Source: Chthoniobacterales bacterium (GTDB lineage Bacteria > Verrucomicrobiota > Verrucomicrobiia > Chthoniobacterales > JACTMZ01). Taken from it: DNA of 64,000 nucleotides. Under the pieces are notes generated by a model. It searched no databases. It saw only the letters and a list, made by a program, of their open reading frames with translations, and was not told where the DNA came from. The DNA lies in contig VEQL01000001.1 in NCBI GenBank assembly GCA_018883245.1, positions 1 to 64,000 of the forward strand, given 5' to 3'. This document shows, piece after piece, positions 1 to 6,321 of this stretch (position 1 is its first letter; each line of letters starts with the position of its first letter). The translations under genes were made by a program, and so were the position numbers.

Positions 1-2
1 TG

Positions 3-227
3 GTGCGGGAGGAATTCGTATTTTGGCCTTTCACGGAAATCATCCGCGGCGAAGGGCACTACGTGGTGCCGGACTATTCCTTCGGCAAGCGCAGCATGTG
101 GCGCATCACCCTGCCGGACGGCAACACGATCACGATCGCACAGAACCATGTCGAATCCGGCGGCCTGCAAGCGAAGCTAACCGACGACGCCGGCGCTCCC
201 TCCGTGACAGAAGAGCCAGCCGCCTAA
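3..227 (+). CDS. Hypothetical protein, C-terminal part (cut by window edge)
   Basis: An open frame enters from the left edge and stops with TAA at 225-227, giving 74 visible residues. The visible part is mostly beta-type, with the stretch YVVPDYSFGKRSMWRITLPDG, then a polar, acidic tail ending TEEPAA. A GTG at position 3 could be read as a start, but there is no visible upstream sequence, so the true start is probably outside the window. I do not recognise a family. It points toward the minus-strand PEP-CTERM remnant that follows and shares its 3' side with that remnant's terminator. Confidence 0.55.
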   Translation: MREEFVFWPFTEIIRGEGHYVVPDYSFGKRSMWRITLPDGNTITIAQNHVESGGLQAKLTDDAGAPSVTEEPAA

Positions 228-234
228 AGACAAA

Positions 235-256
235 ACCCGCACGTTGCCGCGCGGGT
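235..256 (-). terminator. Rho-independent terminator, copy A of a repeated PEP-CTERM 3' block
   Basis: The stem ACCCGCACG at 235-243 pairs with CGCGCGGGT at 248-256, with one A-C mismatch and a four-base TTGC loop. Reading leftward on the minus strand it is followed by a T-rich run (complement of gacaaaa at 229-235). The same hairpin recurs at 1477-1502, 3012-3037, 6270-6295 and 10255-10280, each time just downstream of a PEP-CTERM tail. Confidence 0.7.
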
Positions 257-284
257 GTCGCGAAGTGAGCAGCGCTTTGGTCGC

Positions 285-401
285 TTAAGAAACCTTCGCG
301 CGCTTGCGCCAGCGGGCGAAGGCCGCACCGCCGGCGAGTAACGCCGCCGCGACCCAGGTGCCGGGTTCGGGGACGGCGGCGGCAAAGCGATCGTCATAGC
401 T
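285..401 (-). pseudogene. Orphan PEP-CTERM sorting tail (gene body missing)
   Basis: On the minus strand an open stretch of 38 codons encodes SYDDRFAAAVPEPGTW followed by a hydrophobic segment and the basic end RWRKRAKVS, then TAA at 285-287. This is a complete PEP-CTERM signal: VPEP motif, about 17 hydrophobic residues and an Arg/Lys-rich end, as needed for exosortase processing. The frame closes at a TAG at 402-404 and has no start codon, signal peptide or ectodomain. It is therefore the 3' remnant of a surface-protein gene, or a transferred tail cassette. Its DNA continues into terminator copy A and resembles the 3' ends of the genes ending at 6322, 9339 and 10306. Confidence 0.75.
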
Positions 402-503
402 CTAGACCAAAGACAATCCGTCATGCCGCTGAAACCGTGACCGGCCCCGCCCTTCCCCACACCCGCGCAGCCACGCACGTTCCCGTGACATGGTCATTGA
501 CAC

Positions 504-1115
504 TTGCGGCACGCCGTCGATGTTCATTTTGTGTCTTCCGAGCGAGCACCGATCATCTACCTGATCGCCGGTCCTAACGGTGCGGGCAAAACGACTTTTG
601 CCAAGGAGTTTCTGCCCTCCGCGCATGTTGTCGAGTTCCTCAACGCAGACCTCCTCGCGGCTGGACTCTCTCCTCTGCGCCCAAAGGCGATGTCTGTCCG
701 CTCAGCGCGGCTTATTCTTGCGCGATGGCGTGAGTTGGTCGCCATGCGCCGTGACTTTGCCTTCGAAAGCACGCTGAGCGGCCGCACCTACGCATCCATG
801 CTTATGGAGGCGAAAACCGCCGGTTACCGCATCCGCCTTGCCTACCTTTGGCTGCCGCACGTGCGGATCTCGCTGCGCCGTGTGAAACAAAGAGTCCTCA
901 CTGGCGGCCACGATGTTCCGGAGCGTGATGTGCGGCGGAGATTCATTCCGAGTCTCGTCAATTTCTTCCACAAATACCTCCCGCTCGCCGATGAAGCTCT
1001 CCTCTTCGATGCCGCATCGCATCCTCCACGACTGATTGCCCGCTGGGCAGGGGACCAAAAAGAGGTTAAAGATGAGGGGATCTATGAAGGCGTCGTTCGC
1101 CAAGCCAAAATCTGA
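504..1115 (+). CDS. Zeta-toxin-like P-loop kinase (COG4185-type)
   Basis: The 203-residue product has a Walker A motif GPNGAGKTT at about residues 23-31 directly after a hydrophobic beta strand, and the segment FAFESTLSGRTY at about 85-96, which is typical of the predicted ABC-type ATPase/zeta-toxin group (COG4185). Zeta toxins phosphorylate UDP-N-acetylglucosamine or nucleotides; the substrate here is unknown. The longest frame opens with TTG at 504, right after an in-frame TGA at 498-500. A GTG at 531 is an alternative, and neither has a clear ribosome binding site. The 3' end overlaps a small basic gene that starts at 1072. This suggests a two-gene toxin-antitoxin unit in which the kinase comes first, the reverse of the classical epsilon-zeta order. 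Confidence 0.75.
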   Translation: MRHAVDVHFVSSERAPIIYLIAGPNGAGKTTFAKEFLPSAHVVEFLNADLLAAGLSPLRPKAMSVRSARLILARWRELVAMRRDFAFESTLSGRTYASMLMEAKTAGYRIRLAYLWLPHVRISLRRVKQRVLTGGHDVPERDVRRRFIPSLVNFFHKYLPLADEALLFDAASHPPRLIARWAGDQKEVKDEGIYEGVVRQAKI

Positions 1116-1245
1116 ATCCCGCGCCAAGCGTTCGTCCTCGTCGGACTTCACGCGCAAAGCCGTTGCCGCCATGCGGCGAGCGCAGAAAGTCGCCGAACGT
1201 GAAAATGCGCGCTTCGGGCTCAAGTTGGTCGTCCAGGAATGCTAA
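1072..1245 (+). CDS. Small basic protein overlapping the zeta-like kinase, putative antitoxin
   Basis: This 57-residue protein starts at ATG 1072, 44 bases inside the kinase gene. An AGAGG stretch at about 1061-1065 serves as a plausible ribosome binding site. The N-terminal half is rich in Ser, Lys and Arg, and the C-terminal half is a probable amphipathic helix (FTRKAVAAMRRAQKVAER) followed by the sequence FGLKLVVQEC. I do not recognise a named family. The overlap implies translational coupling to the kinase, and by position it is the obvious antitoxin candidate. Its high positive charge could also mean nucleic-acid binding. Confidence 0.6.
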   Translation: MRGSMKASFAKPKSESRAKRSSSSDFTRKAVAAMRRAQKVAERENARFGLKLVVQEC

Positions 1246-1288
1246 TACCAAAGGCGAAAGGTTTTTTACTTTTCACCACCTTCGGTAG

Positions 1289-1378
1289 GGACGGCTGGCC
1301 CAGCCGTCCGCACGCCAAGCAGAGAGATGCAGCAGTCCGGTGGCCTCCTGCTCGTAGAGCCTACGGCTCGGAGAGGCC
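1289..1378. repeat. Two adjacent hairpin repeats in a non-coding stretch
   Basis: Between 1246 and 1470 there is no convincing gene. At 1289-1309 lies a near-perfect palindrome, GGACGGCTGG against CCAGCCGTCC. At 1342-1378 a nested hairpin has outer arms GGCCTC/GAGGCC and inner arms GAGCC/GGCTC. Both lack a following T-run on either strand, so they look like REP-type intergenic elements and not terminators. They sit between the zeta-type module and an orphan PEP-CTERM tail. Confidence 0.5.
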
Positions 1379-1476
1379 AGCGGACCCCACCGCGAGAGAA
1401 TGCTGTTAAGTTAACGTTCTTGGGGACGTTGTTATGAGTGCAGCTTCGTTCGCTGAGCCGACCCCTCGACAAAAAA

Positions 1477-1502
1477 ACACCCACACGTTGCCGCGCGGGT
1501 GT
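1477..1502 (-). terminator. Rho-independent terminator, copy B
   Basis: ACACCCACACG at 1477-1487 pairs with CGCGCGGGTGT at 1492-1502 around a TTGC loop, with a seven-base A run at 1471-1477 that becomes a U-tract on the minus strand. It no longer serves an intact gene: only a stub of a PEP-CTERM tail lies upstream of it. Confidence 0.65.
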
Positions 1503-1528
1503 CGCGAAGTGAGCAGCGCTTTGGTCGC

Positions 1529-1573
1529 TCAAGAAGCTTTCGCGCGTTTGCGCCAGCGCATGAAGCCTGCCGC
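1529..1573 (-). pseudogene. Second orphan PEP-CTERM tail stub
   Basis: The minus strand encodes AAGFMRWRKRAKAS and then TGA at 1529-1531. This is the last part of a PEP-CTERM tail (end of the hydrophobic segment plus the basic cluster), without the VPEP motif or any protein upstream. The homology to other tails ends at about 1573. The stub and the adjoining copy B terminator therefore form a fragment of the same 3' block seen behind intact genes. Confidence 0.7.
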
Positions 1574-1776
1574 AAAAGAGCACGCTAAACGGCAACCATC
1601 GTCATGCCGAAGAAAATGTCCCTCAGGCTGAAGGCTGCCGACTGACCTCTGAAAACTCCGCGCCTTGCGCGTTTCGATACGATCCAGATTTGGAAACCGC
1701 GCTTGGTCACGAGGTCAGAGGCTGGAAGGGGGAATCCACGTTTGCGATACCTCCCCTCGCACGCTAATCTTCCCTC

Positions 1777-1992
1777 ATGAGCACCTTGGCCGAAATCGAA
1801 CAGGCCATTGAAAAATTGCCGAACGAGCAGCTTTTTCAACTGACGGACTGGATCTCCGAGCGCTTTTCCGACGCGTGGGATCGTCAGATCGAGCAGGATA
1901 TTGTCGCGGGTAAACTCGACGACTTGGCCGCGGAAGCGATCGCCGAACATCGTGCCGGCCAGAGCTTTCCCATGCCGGCCGATAAAGAGTAA
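1777..1992 (+). CDS. RelB-type antitoxin (addiction-module component family)
   Basis: A 71-residue acidic helical protein beginning MSTLAEIEQAIEKLPNEQLF. The pattern of a short N-terminal helix with the sequence EKLPxEQLxxLxxWI and a C-terminal part ending in D/E-rich residues is that of small addiction-module antitoxins encoded directly upstream of RelE/ParE toxins. A remnant of such a toxin follows in another frame (1988-2242). The partner is broken, so this gene is now an orphan antitoxin. The start ATG 1777 is the only suitable one, and no strong ribosome binding site is visible. Confidence 0.7.
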   Translation: MSTLAEIEQAIEKLPNEQLFQLTDWISERFSDAWDRQIEQDIVAGKLDDLAAEAIAEHRAGQSFPMPADKE

Positions 1993-2242
1993 AGCGGGCC
2001 AGAAGTTCTGGAAAAATTTCAGGCAACTTCCGGTGCCCATTCAGAGGTTGGCCGCCAAGCAATAAAAGCTGTGGGCCAAAGATCCCGGACACCCTTCGCT
2101 GCAATTCAAGAAAGTGCAGAACTATTGGTCTTGCCGGGTCACGGATTCTTATCGCGCGCTCACCGTGGTTGATGGTGATACGGCGCTCTGGTTCTGGATT
2201 GGCTCGCACACCGCGTATGAGCGACTAATCAAGCGGCGCTGA
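1988..2242 (+). pseudogene. RelE/ParE-type toxin remnant with internal stop
   Basis: In the frame ending with TGA at 2240-2242, the translation contains KFWKNFRQLP, then HPSLQFKKVQNYWSCRV, SYRAL, TALWFWIGSHTAYERLI and KRR. These are hallmarks of a RelE/ParE-like mRNA interferase (HPSLxFK, YWSxRV, YRAL, WFWIGxHxxY). A TAA at 2063-2065 interrupts it at a place where related toxins commonly have Tyr, which one base change (TAC or TAT to TAA) would explain. No ATG, GTG or TTG start lies in frame at the expected position behind the antitoxin. I read it as an inactivated toxin. A sequencing error could explain the stop but not the missing start. Confidence 0.7.
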
Positions 2243-2300
2243 AGCCGCCCCGACTAACGCGTTCCTGCACGCCCACATCCTTGCGCTGACGCGCGCTTGA

Positions 2301-2705
2301 TCAGTCCTCGGCCTGACTGCACTCCCAAAACGCGCGGGGAGTCATGATCGCTGCGCCCTTGGAACTTTTCAGCACCAGCAAGTCCTTGTCGCCTGTCACG
2401 ATAGCTTGTGCAGCTCCCGGCGAAACCAACCCAAGCACGATGAGGTCCTTCGGATCGCGACACGTCTTGGGATCAAGTTTCTCGGGCCTCACGAGATCGA
2501 CGTGTTGTCGCAGGAACTTGACGTATTCTGCAACCACGCGGGACGGAACCTTGAGCTTGGTCGTGAGTTTGGTCTCCACCTCATCGAGAATTCCCTCGCC
2601 CGCAATCAGGCTGTGTCGCTCAAGGCAAAGTTCTACGATCGCTTCGCACAGACCGCGGGAGGCAACCGCTGCGATGAATACGTTCGAATCAAGGATGACC
2701 CTCAT
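2301..2705 (-). CDS. PIN-domain toxin (COG1569-type)
   Basis: The 134-residue product begins MRVILDSNVFIAA, the first acidic motif of PIN nucleases, and has later acidic positions in RDPKDL and VTGDKDLL that complete the predicted metal site. This matches the COG1569 group of putative toxin components, which cut RNA. Its start overlaps the stop of the ribbon-helix-helix gene at 2702-2917 by four bases (ATGA), so the antitoxin is translated first. Length and motifs are complete, and the module appears intact. Confidence 0.8.
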   Translation of the reverse strand: MRVILDSNVFIAAVASRGLCEAIVELCLERHSLIAGEGILDEVETKLTTKLKVPSRVVAEYVKFLRQHVDLVRPEKLDPKTCRDPKDLIVLGLVSPGAAQAIVTGDKDLLVLKSSKGAAIMTPRAFWECSQAED

Positions 2706-2917
2706 GAGAGAGCCTTGAACACATCCTCGTCACTTAGGAGCCCCTGGGCCTCGGCAAACGGCAGAATTTTTTTCCGGACCGCGCGAAATTTCTCCACGGC
2801 CACGTAGCGGCGCAATGATTCACGGACCATGTCGCTCACGGCCTTGTTCTCCCTGCGACTGAGCTTGTCGAGGTCGCCCTTCAGTGTGTCGGGTAGGCGG
2901 ATGGTCAAAGTTGTCAT
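2702..2917 (-). CDS. Ribbon-helix-helix antitoxin
   Basis: A 71-residue protein whose N-terminus TTLTIRLPDTLKGDLDKLS is a ribbon-helix-helix DNA-binding motif of the CopG/Arc type, followed by SDMVRESLRRYV and an extended C-terminal part that would wrap the toxin. It lies immediately upstream of, and overlaps, the PIN toxin gene. Such antitoxins usually repress their own promoter, which would lie in 2918-3000. The pair is the only one of the three canonical types in this 6-kb area that looks fully intact. Confidence 0.8.
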   Translation of the reverse strand: MTTLTIRLPDTLKGDLDKLSRRENKAVSDMVRESLRRYVAVEKFRAVRKKILPFAEAQGLLSDEDVFKALS

Positions 2918-3011
2918 AACGTGTAAGACACCGTAGTGCGTCTTGGCGAAGGAGTCAACCCCACGCTAACGGCGACTCAGGGCGCGTCACAAATCCCACA
3001 GCAAAAACAAA

Positions 3012-3037
3012 ACACCCGCACGTTTCCGTGCAGGTGT
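3012..3037 (-). terminator. Rho-independent terminator, copy C, of a PEP-CTERM operon
   Basis: ACACCCGCACG at 3012-3022 pairs with CGTGCAGGTGT at 3027-3037 (one mismatch), loop TTTC. On the minus strand it runs into TTTTGTTTTTG. It ends the three-gene PEP-CTERM operon that starts at 5417. Confidence 0.8.
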
Positions 3038-3062
3038 CGCGAAGTGAGCAGCGCTTTGTCGC

Positions 3063-3788
3063 TTAAGAAACTCTCGCGCGTCTGCGCCAGCGAACAAATC
3101 CCGCGGTCAGCGCGAGCAAGGACGACGCGGCCCATGTGGCGGGCTCGGGGACGGCGGCGGTGGCGTTGATAGACCAATAAACGTTCGAGGCTTGCGTGGT
3201 GTCCTGGATGTCGCCGCTGGCGCCGTAATCGGGGAACATCAGGCCGAGGTTGGTGCCGCCATCGATCCACCCTTGGATCAGCGAGGGCGAGAAATCCCAT
3301 ACCACCGTGTCACCCGAAATGGTCCCCGTGGAAATGGGTGAACTCGCCCAGTTGGTGCCCGCCGCGCCGCCATAATTGAAGTTGTTCCATGTGACCGTCG
3401 CGGGGTTGTAAGCGGTCAGAACTTCATAGGCGCCCTTGGCTCCCAACGAAATATAAGGACCATAACTGTCCACGTTCGTGCTGGAACCGACGATGAGTTG
3501 CACCGAGTTGATCGTGTAGTTCGCGCCCAGAGCGCCCACCAAAGCGTTTTCGAAATCACTGCCCGGGGTGTAGATCATAGAGCGCTGGTAGTTGTAATTG
3601 GGCGCAGGATTGTAATGAGTGCTGAAATAGTCGTTCAGGAAAACGGTATCTTCGAACGGATACCAGACGTAGCTGATGATCCGGTTCACATACGTCGGAT
3701 TCATGACGATAAGTTCGGCCCGCGAGGAGACCGCCCCGAGAAGAAGACATGCCCACACCAAGAAAAAATTGCGGAGGTGACAGAGCAT
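3063..3788 (-). CDS. PEP-CTERM surface protein with a DNRLRE-like domain
   Basis: The 241-residue product starts at ATG 3786-3788, with a signal peptide (NFFLVWACLLLGAVSSRA), and ends with AAVPEPATW, a hydrophobic stretch and RWRRRARVS. The ectodomain contains ATVTWNNFNYG, VVWDFSPSLIQGWIDGG and TNLGLMFPDYG, the signature of DNRLRE/CBM96-like beta-sandwich domains found in secreted wall- or polysaccharide-binding proteins. It is expected to be exported by Sec and processed at the PEP motif by an exosortase, none of which is encoded in this window. The start lies one base from the stop of the upstream gene, so it is translated as the last cistron of a three-gene operon. Its tail DNA is nearly identical over about 40 bases to that of the gene ending at 4653. 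Confidence 0.8.
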   Translation of the reverse strand: MLCHLRNFFLVWACLLLGAVSSRAELIVMNPTYVNRIISYVWYPFEDTVFLNDYFSTHYNPAPNYNYQRSMIYTPGSDFENALVGALGANYTINSVQLIVGSSTNVDSYGPYISLGAKGAYEVLTAYNPATVTWNNFNYGGAAGTNWASSPISTGTISGDTVVWDFSPSLIQGWIDGGTNLGLMFPDYGASGDIQDTTQASNVYWSINATAAVPEPATWAASSLLALTAGFVRWRRRARVS

Positions 3789-3789
3789 T

Positions 3790-4647
3790 TTACGAAATTT
3801 TCGCCCGTCTGTTCCAGCGAACGTAACCCGCCGCACCGAGGAGCATCGCCGCAGCGCCCCATGTGCCCGGCTCGGGGACAGAGCCTGCACCGGGATCCTG
3901 GAGAAAAGTGATTGCATCTGCACTCGTGGAGGCCATGACGAGGTTATCGTAGGACTGCACGCCAAATTCCCCAGCCAATCGGAGCGAGCGGATGGCCTGG
4001 CTCGAGGTGTTGCCGAGGTCGAACCCGTAAACCACCGCGTTGGACTGCGAGACACCCTGGAAAAGGGGGGACGTGAGATCGGACTGCACCCAGAGGTCCG
4101 CCGTGTCATAGACACCGCTGGCACTGTTGTCGTAGACATGGGCGAGGACGGCGACCTGCTGTCCGTTGGTGAGCGCAAACGAGTTTGTCGCCCATCCGCT
4201 CCAGTCCGAGTTTATCAGCGTTACGTTCGGCTCGGCGGATGCCACTTGATAGGACCCAACCTGCCCGAACCAAGGACCGGTGTATTGGACTTCAAGATTG
4301 TTCGTTCCGCCCATGAGACCGACGCCGCCCAACCACGGTGTGCCGGAGTCGTTGCGGAGCAGAAATCCCAACCACACGCTGGGGTTGACCGAGGCTGCCG
4401 CGGGCATGACCAGCGTGGCCGGATAATTATAAGAGGACAGGTAGGAGCCCATTGACGTGCCTCCGACAACGAAGGGAGCCGCAGCCTCGAGCGTCGCGCC
4501 GACCGATGCGGGAGGAGCGTTCAATTGCGAAGTCCAACCGCTCGTGCTGTCAAAGCTGCTGCTGTAAAAAATAATTCCCCCGAAAGTGGTTTGCGCGAGC
4601 AGCAAACACGCGAGAAATACGCATGACTTCGACGCCGCATTTTGCAT
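3790..4647 (-). CDS. PEP-CTERM surface protein
   Basis: The 285-residue product starts at ATG 4645-4647, has a signal peptide (SCVFLACLLLAQTTFG) and ends in SVPEPGTWGAAAMLLG followed by RWNRRAKIS. The ectodomain (FYSSSFDSTSGWTSQLNAPP at the start, later WLGFLLRNDSG and SYDNLVMAST) reads like a concanavalin-type jelly roll of the kind seen in other PEP-CTERM proteins, but I cannot name a family with confidence. It is the middle gene of the operon, five bases after the upstream stop and one base before the next start. The tail has Asn in place of the usual Arg in RWRKR. Confidence 0.75.
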   Translation of the reverse strand: MQNAASKSCVFLACLLLAQTTFGGIIFYSSSFDSTSGWTSQLNAPPASVGATLEAAAPFVVGGTSMGSYLSSYNYPATLVMPAAASVNPSVWLGFLLRNDSGTPWLGGVGLMGGTNNLEVQYTGPWFGQVGSYQVASAEPNVTLINSDWSGWATNSFALTNGQQVAVLAHVYDNSASGVYDTADLWVQSDLTSPLFQGVSQSNAVVYGFDLGNTSSQAIRSLRLAGEFGVQSYDNLVMASTSADAITFLQDPGAGSVPEPGTWGAAAMLLGAAGYVRWNRRAKIS

Positions 4648-4652
4648 AGCAA

Positions 4653-5417
4653 TCAAATGCGCTTGCGCCAGCGAACAAATCCCGCGGTCAGCGCGAGCAA
4701 GGACGCTGCGGCCCAACTGCCGGGCTCGGGAACAACACCGCCGGTGATCGGGCCGATGCTGTTGATCGCGTTCGCCGGATAACTCGGCGCGTTCGTCGAA
4801 AGACCGAAGTAGATGCTGTCGATGGCGAAATCGTTCCCGCCTTCGGCGGAGACCGTGTTGCGCAGACGGAAGGAAATCGTGGTCGGCGCGGACAGGAAAT
4901 ATCCGTCGCGATAAGTCAGATACCAAATGTCGATGGAATTCGTAGGGATAGTGACGGAGGTGGTGAGTTGTTGCCACGCACCCGAGTTGTTCAGGCTCAT
5001 CTCGAAGGCCAATTGCGGCGGCGCGGCGGGATAGACGCTGGCGATATAGGCTTGGAAGCGGTAATAGACCGGCGCATTGGTCGTGCTCACGGTGATGTCG
5101 CCCGGATTGACCGTGATCGTCTGCATCCAAGGCGAAGCGTTGGTGTCGGTCGATCCGTTGGCGGCAAGATAGTTTGTGCCGCTCTGCGCGGAAAGACTGC
5201 CCGCCCCGGCCCAGATGGAATGCACCTGATTCAGGCTCTGGATGACGCTGTATTCGCCCGCATTCATGAGACCAGGCGAGTTGGGGACTTTGTAGGTGTA
5301 GTCGCTGGTGAAGCCGGTATTCCCCGACTCGAAGCTGCCGTTGACGATGAGATTGGCGTGGCCCACAGCGAGAGTAGAGAGGAGCCAAACGGCGGCGGAG
5401 AACACGCCAAAGCGCAT
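4653..5417 (-). CDS. PEP-CTERM surface protein, ectodomain duplicated at 14254-15030
   Basis: The 254-residue product has a signal peptide (MRFGVFSAAVWLLSTLAVGH), an ectodomain that opens NLIVNGSFESGNTGF (carbohydrate-binding-like beta sandwich) and a tail VVPEPGSWAAASLL...RWRKRI. The 614 bases at 4726-5339 are identical by eye to 14336-14949, while the signal peptide and the tail differ from the paralog. The tail instead resembles that of the gene at 3063-3788. It is the first gene of the operon, and no Shine-Dalgarno sequence precedes the ATG. A promoter-like pair lies so close that the transcript could be leaderless. It probably binds a surface glycan, but this is only inferred from fold-like features. 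Confidence 0.8.
   Translation of the reverse strand: MRFGVFSAAVWLLSTLAVGHANLIVNGSFESGNTGFTSDYTYKVPNSPGLMNAGEYSVIQSLNQVHSIWAGAGSLSAQSGTNYLAANGSTDTNASPWMQTITVNPGDITVSTTNAPVYYRFQAYIASVYPAAPPQLAFEMSLNNSGAWQQLTTSVTIPTNSIDIWYLTYRDGYFLSAPTTISFRLRNTVSAEGGNDFAIDSIYFGLSTNAPSYPANAINSIGPITGGVVPEPGSWAAASLLALTAGFVRWRKRI
4726..5339. repeat. 614-bp block identical to 14336-14949
   Basis: Line-by-line comparison shows no difference between 4726-5339 and 14336-14949 (constant offset of 9610). The block starts just inside the PEP motif codons and ends just inside the mature N-terminus, so it covers the ectodomain only. Sequence outside the block diverges at once on both sides. Confidence 0.9.
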
Positions 5418-5422
5418 AACGT

Positions 5423-5451
5423 AATATTCGTAAAATTTACCCTCTTGTCAA
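5423..5451 (-). promoter_or_regulatory. Candidate sigma-70-type promoter of the three-gene PEP-CTERM operon
   Basis: On the minus strand a perfect -35 TTGACA (5446-5451) is separated by 17 bases from AATATT (5423-5428). The ATG of the first gene begins only five bases after the -10 box, so this promoter would give a leaderless mRNA, in keeping with the absence of a ribosome binding site. Confidence 0.45.
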
Positions 5452-5524
5452 ACCGCCGCCGCGCTCCCGGAAGAAGCCAATGCCACGCGTTGACGCGCAC
5501 CGCAGGCCATGCGAGAACAGGCTC

Positions 5525-5695
5525 ATGAGTCGCAGTCGGCCCAGCACAAAGCCTCGCTCCAGCGCATCGGCCGCCGCCGCGCGCCGCTCCGATATGCGCC
5601 GCATCGAGGCCATGTCGGTCGAGGAACGCATCCGCGCGGCACTTGGGATGCGTCGGCGCTTCGCCCGGCTGAGCCCCGCCCCAATCACGGCTTGA
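5525..5695 (+). CDS. Small protein upstream of a nucleotidyltransferase, putative antitoxin
   Basis: A 56-residue, Arg- and Ser-rich protein starting at ATG 5525. The part RRIEAMSVEERIRAALGM followed by RRFA and PAP resembles small proteins that commonly precede AbiEii/MNT-like nucleotidyltransferases. It ends five bases before the GTG start of the next gene, so the two are a coupled pair. An antitoxin role is inferred from position and small size only. Confidence 0.6.
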   Translation: MSRSRPSTKPRSSASAAAARRSDMRRIEAMSVEERIRAALGMRRRFARLSPAPITA

Positions 5696-5700
5696 GACCG

Positions 5701-6264
5701 GTGGAAACGCCGCCGGACATTCTCGACGCGGCGGAAAACGTGCTGCAGATCATGCAACGGCATCGCATCGATGCCGTGGTCATCGGCGCTGTGGCCTTGG
5801 CGGCCCACCGCTACGTGCGACAGACCGAGGATCTCGACATGGCGGTCAACGCCGATCTGGAACACCTGCGGCTGCTTGCTGCCACGCTGAATACCGAGGG
5901 GTATCGTGCCTCACTGCACGAACCCGACGCACAGGATGCACTGGGAGGCGTCATCGATGTGGAGGGCCCGTTCGGCGTTCTGCAGATCATCAGTTACGCG
6001 GGTAAATTTCCGGCCGTCATTGAGGATGCTTTACGCGAGGCCAAGATGTCGGTGCGCGCAGGCAGTCCATTGAAGCTTGTTCCGCTACCGCACCTCGTTG
6101 CACTCAAGCTCTACGCGGGCGGGATGAAGTCGAAAGCGGATGTCGTCGAAGTGTTGTTGCGCAACCCCGATGCCGACCTGGATGCCATGCGCAGGCTCTG
6201 CGCTTCGTATCGGTTGGCGGGTCTGGAGGAACTGATCGACGAGGCGAAGTCTCAGGCATCCTGA
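5701..6264 (+). CDS. Nucleotidyltransferase-fold protein (MNT/AbiEii-like)
   Basis: The 187-residue product starts at GTG 5701. The motif VIGAVALAAHRYVRQTEDLD at about residues 25-44 fits the pol-beta nucleotidyltransferase core: a Gly-Ala turn, then a DLD metal-binding pair. Downstream LKLVPLPHLVALKLYAG is a typical helix of this group. Relatives act as toxins that add nucleotides to tRNA or to the partner protein. The gene forms a pair with the small gene at 5525-5695 and lies tail to tail with a PEP-CTERM gene whose terminator (6270-6295) starts six bases after its stop codon. Confidence 0.7.
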   Translation: METPPDILDAAENVLQIMQRHRIDAVVIGAVALAAHRYVRQTEDLDMAVNADLEHLRLLAATLNTEGYRASLHEPDAQDALGGVIDVEGPFGVLQIISYAGKFPAVIEDALREAKMSVRAGSPLKLVPLPHLVALKLYAGGMKSKADVVEVLLRNPDADLDAMRRLCASYRLAGLEELIDEAKSQAS

Positions 6265-6269
6265 ACAAA

Positions 6270-6295
6270 ACAACCGCACGTTTCCGCGCGGGTGT
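6270..6295 (-). terminator. Rho-independent terminator, copy D
   Basis: ACAACCGCACG at 6270-6280 pairs with CGCGCGGGTGT at 6285-6295, loop TTTC, with mismatches. It lies 26 bases beyond the stop of the PEP-CTERM gene at 6322 and is followed by TTTTGTTC on the minus strand. Confidence 0.7.
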
Positions 6296-6321
6296 CGTGA
6301 AGTGAAGCGGCGCTTGGATGA

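Noticed and set aside
1266-1595. Minus-strand frame through the orphan PEP-CTERM stub
   Set aside because: It is an out-of-frame reading of the PEP-CTERM tail DNA; the same out-of-frame pattern (HALAQTRESF) appears behind other PEP-CTERM genes.
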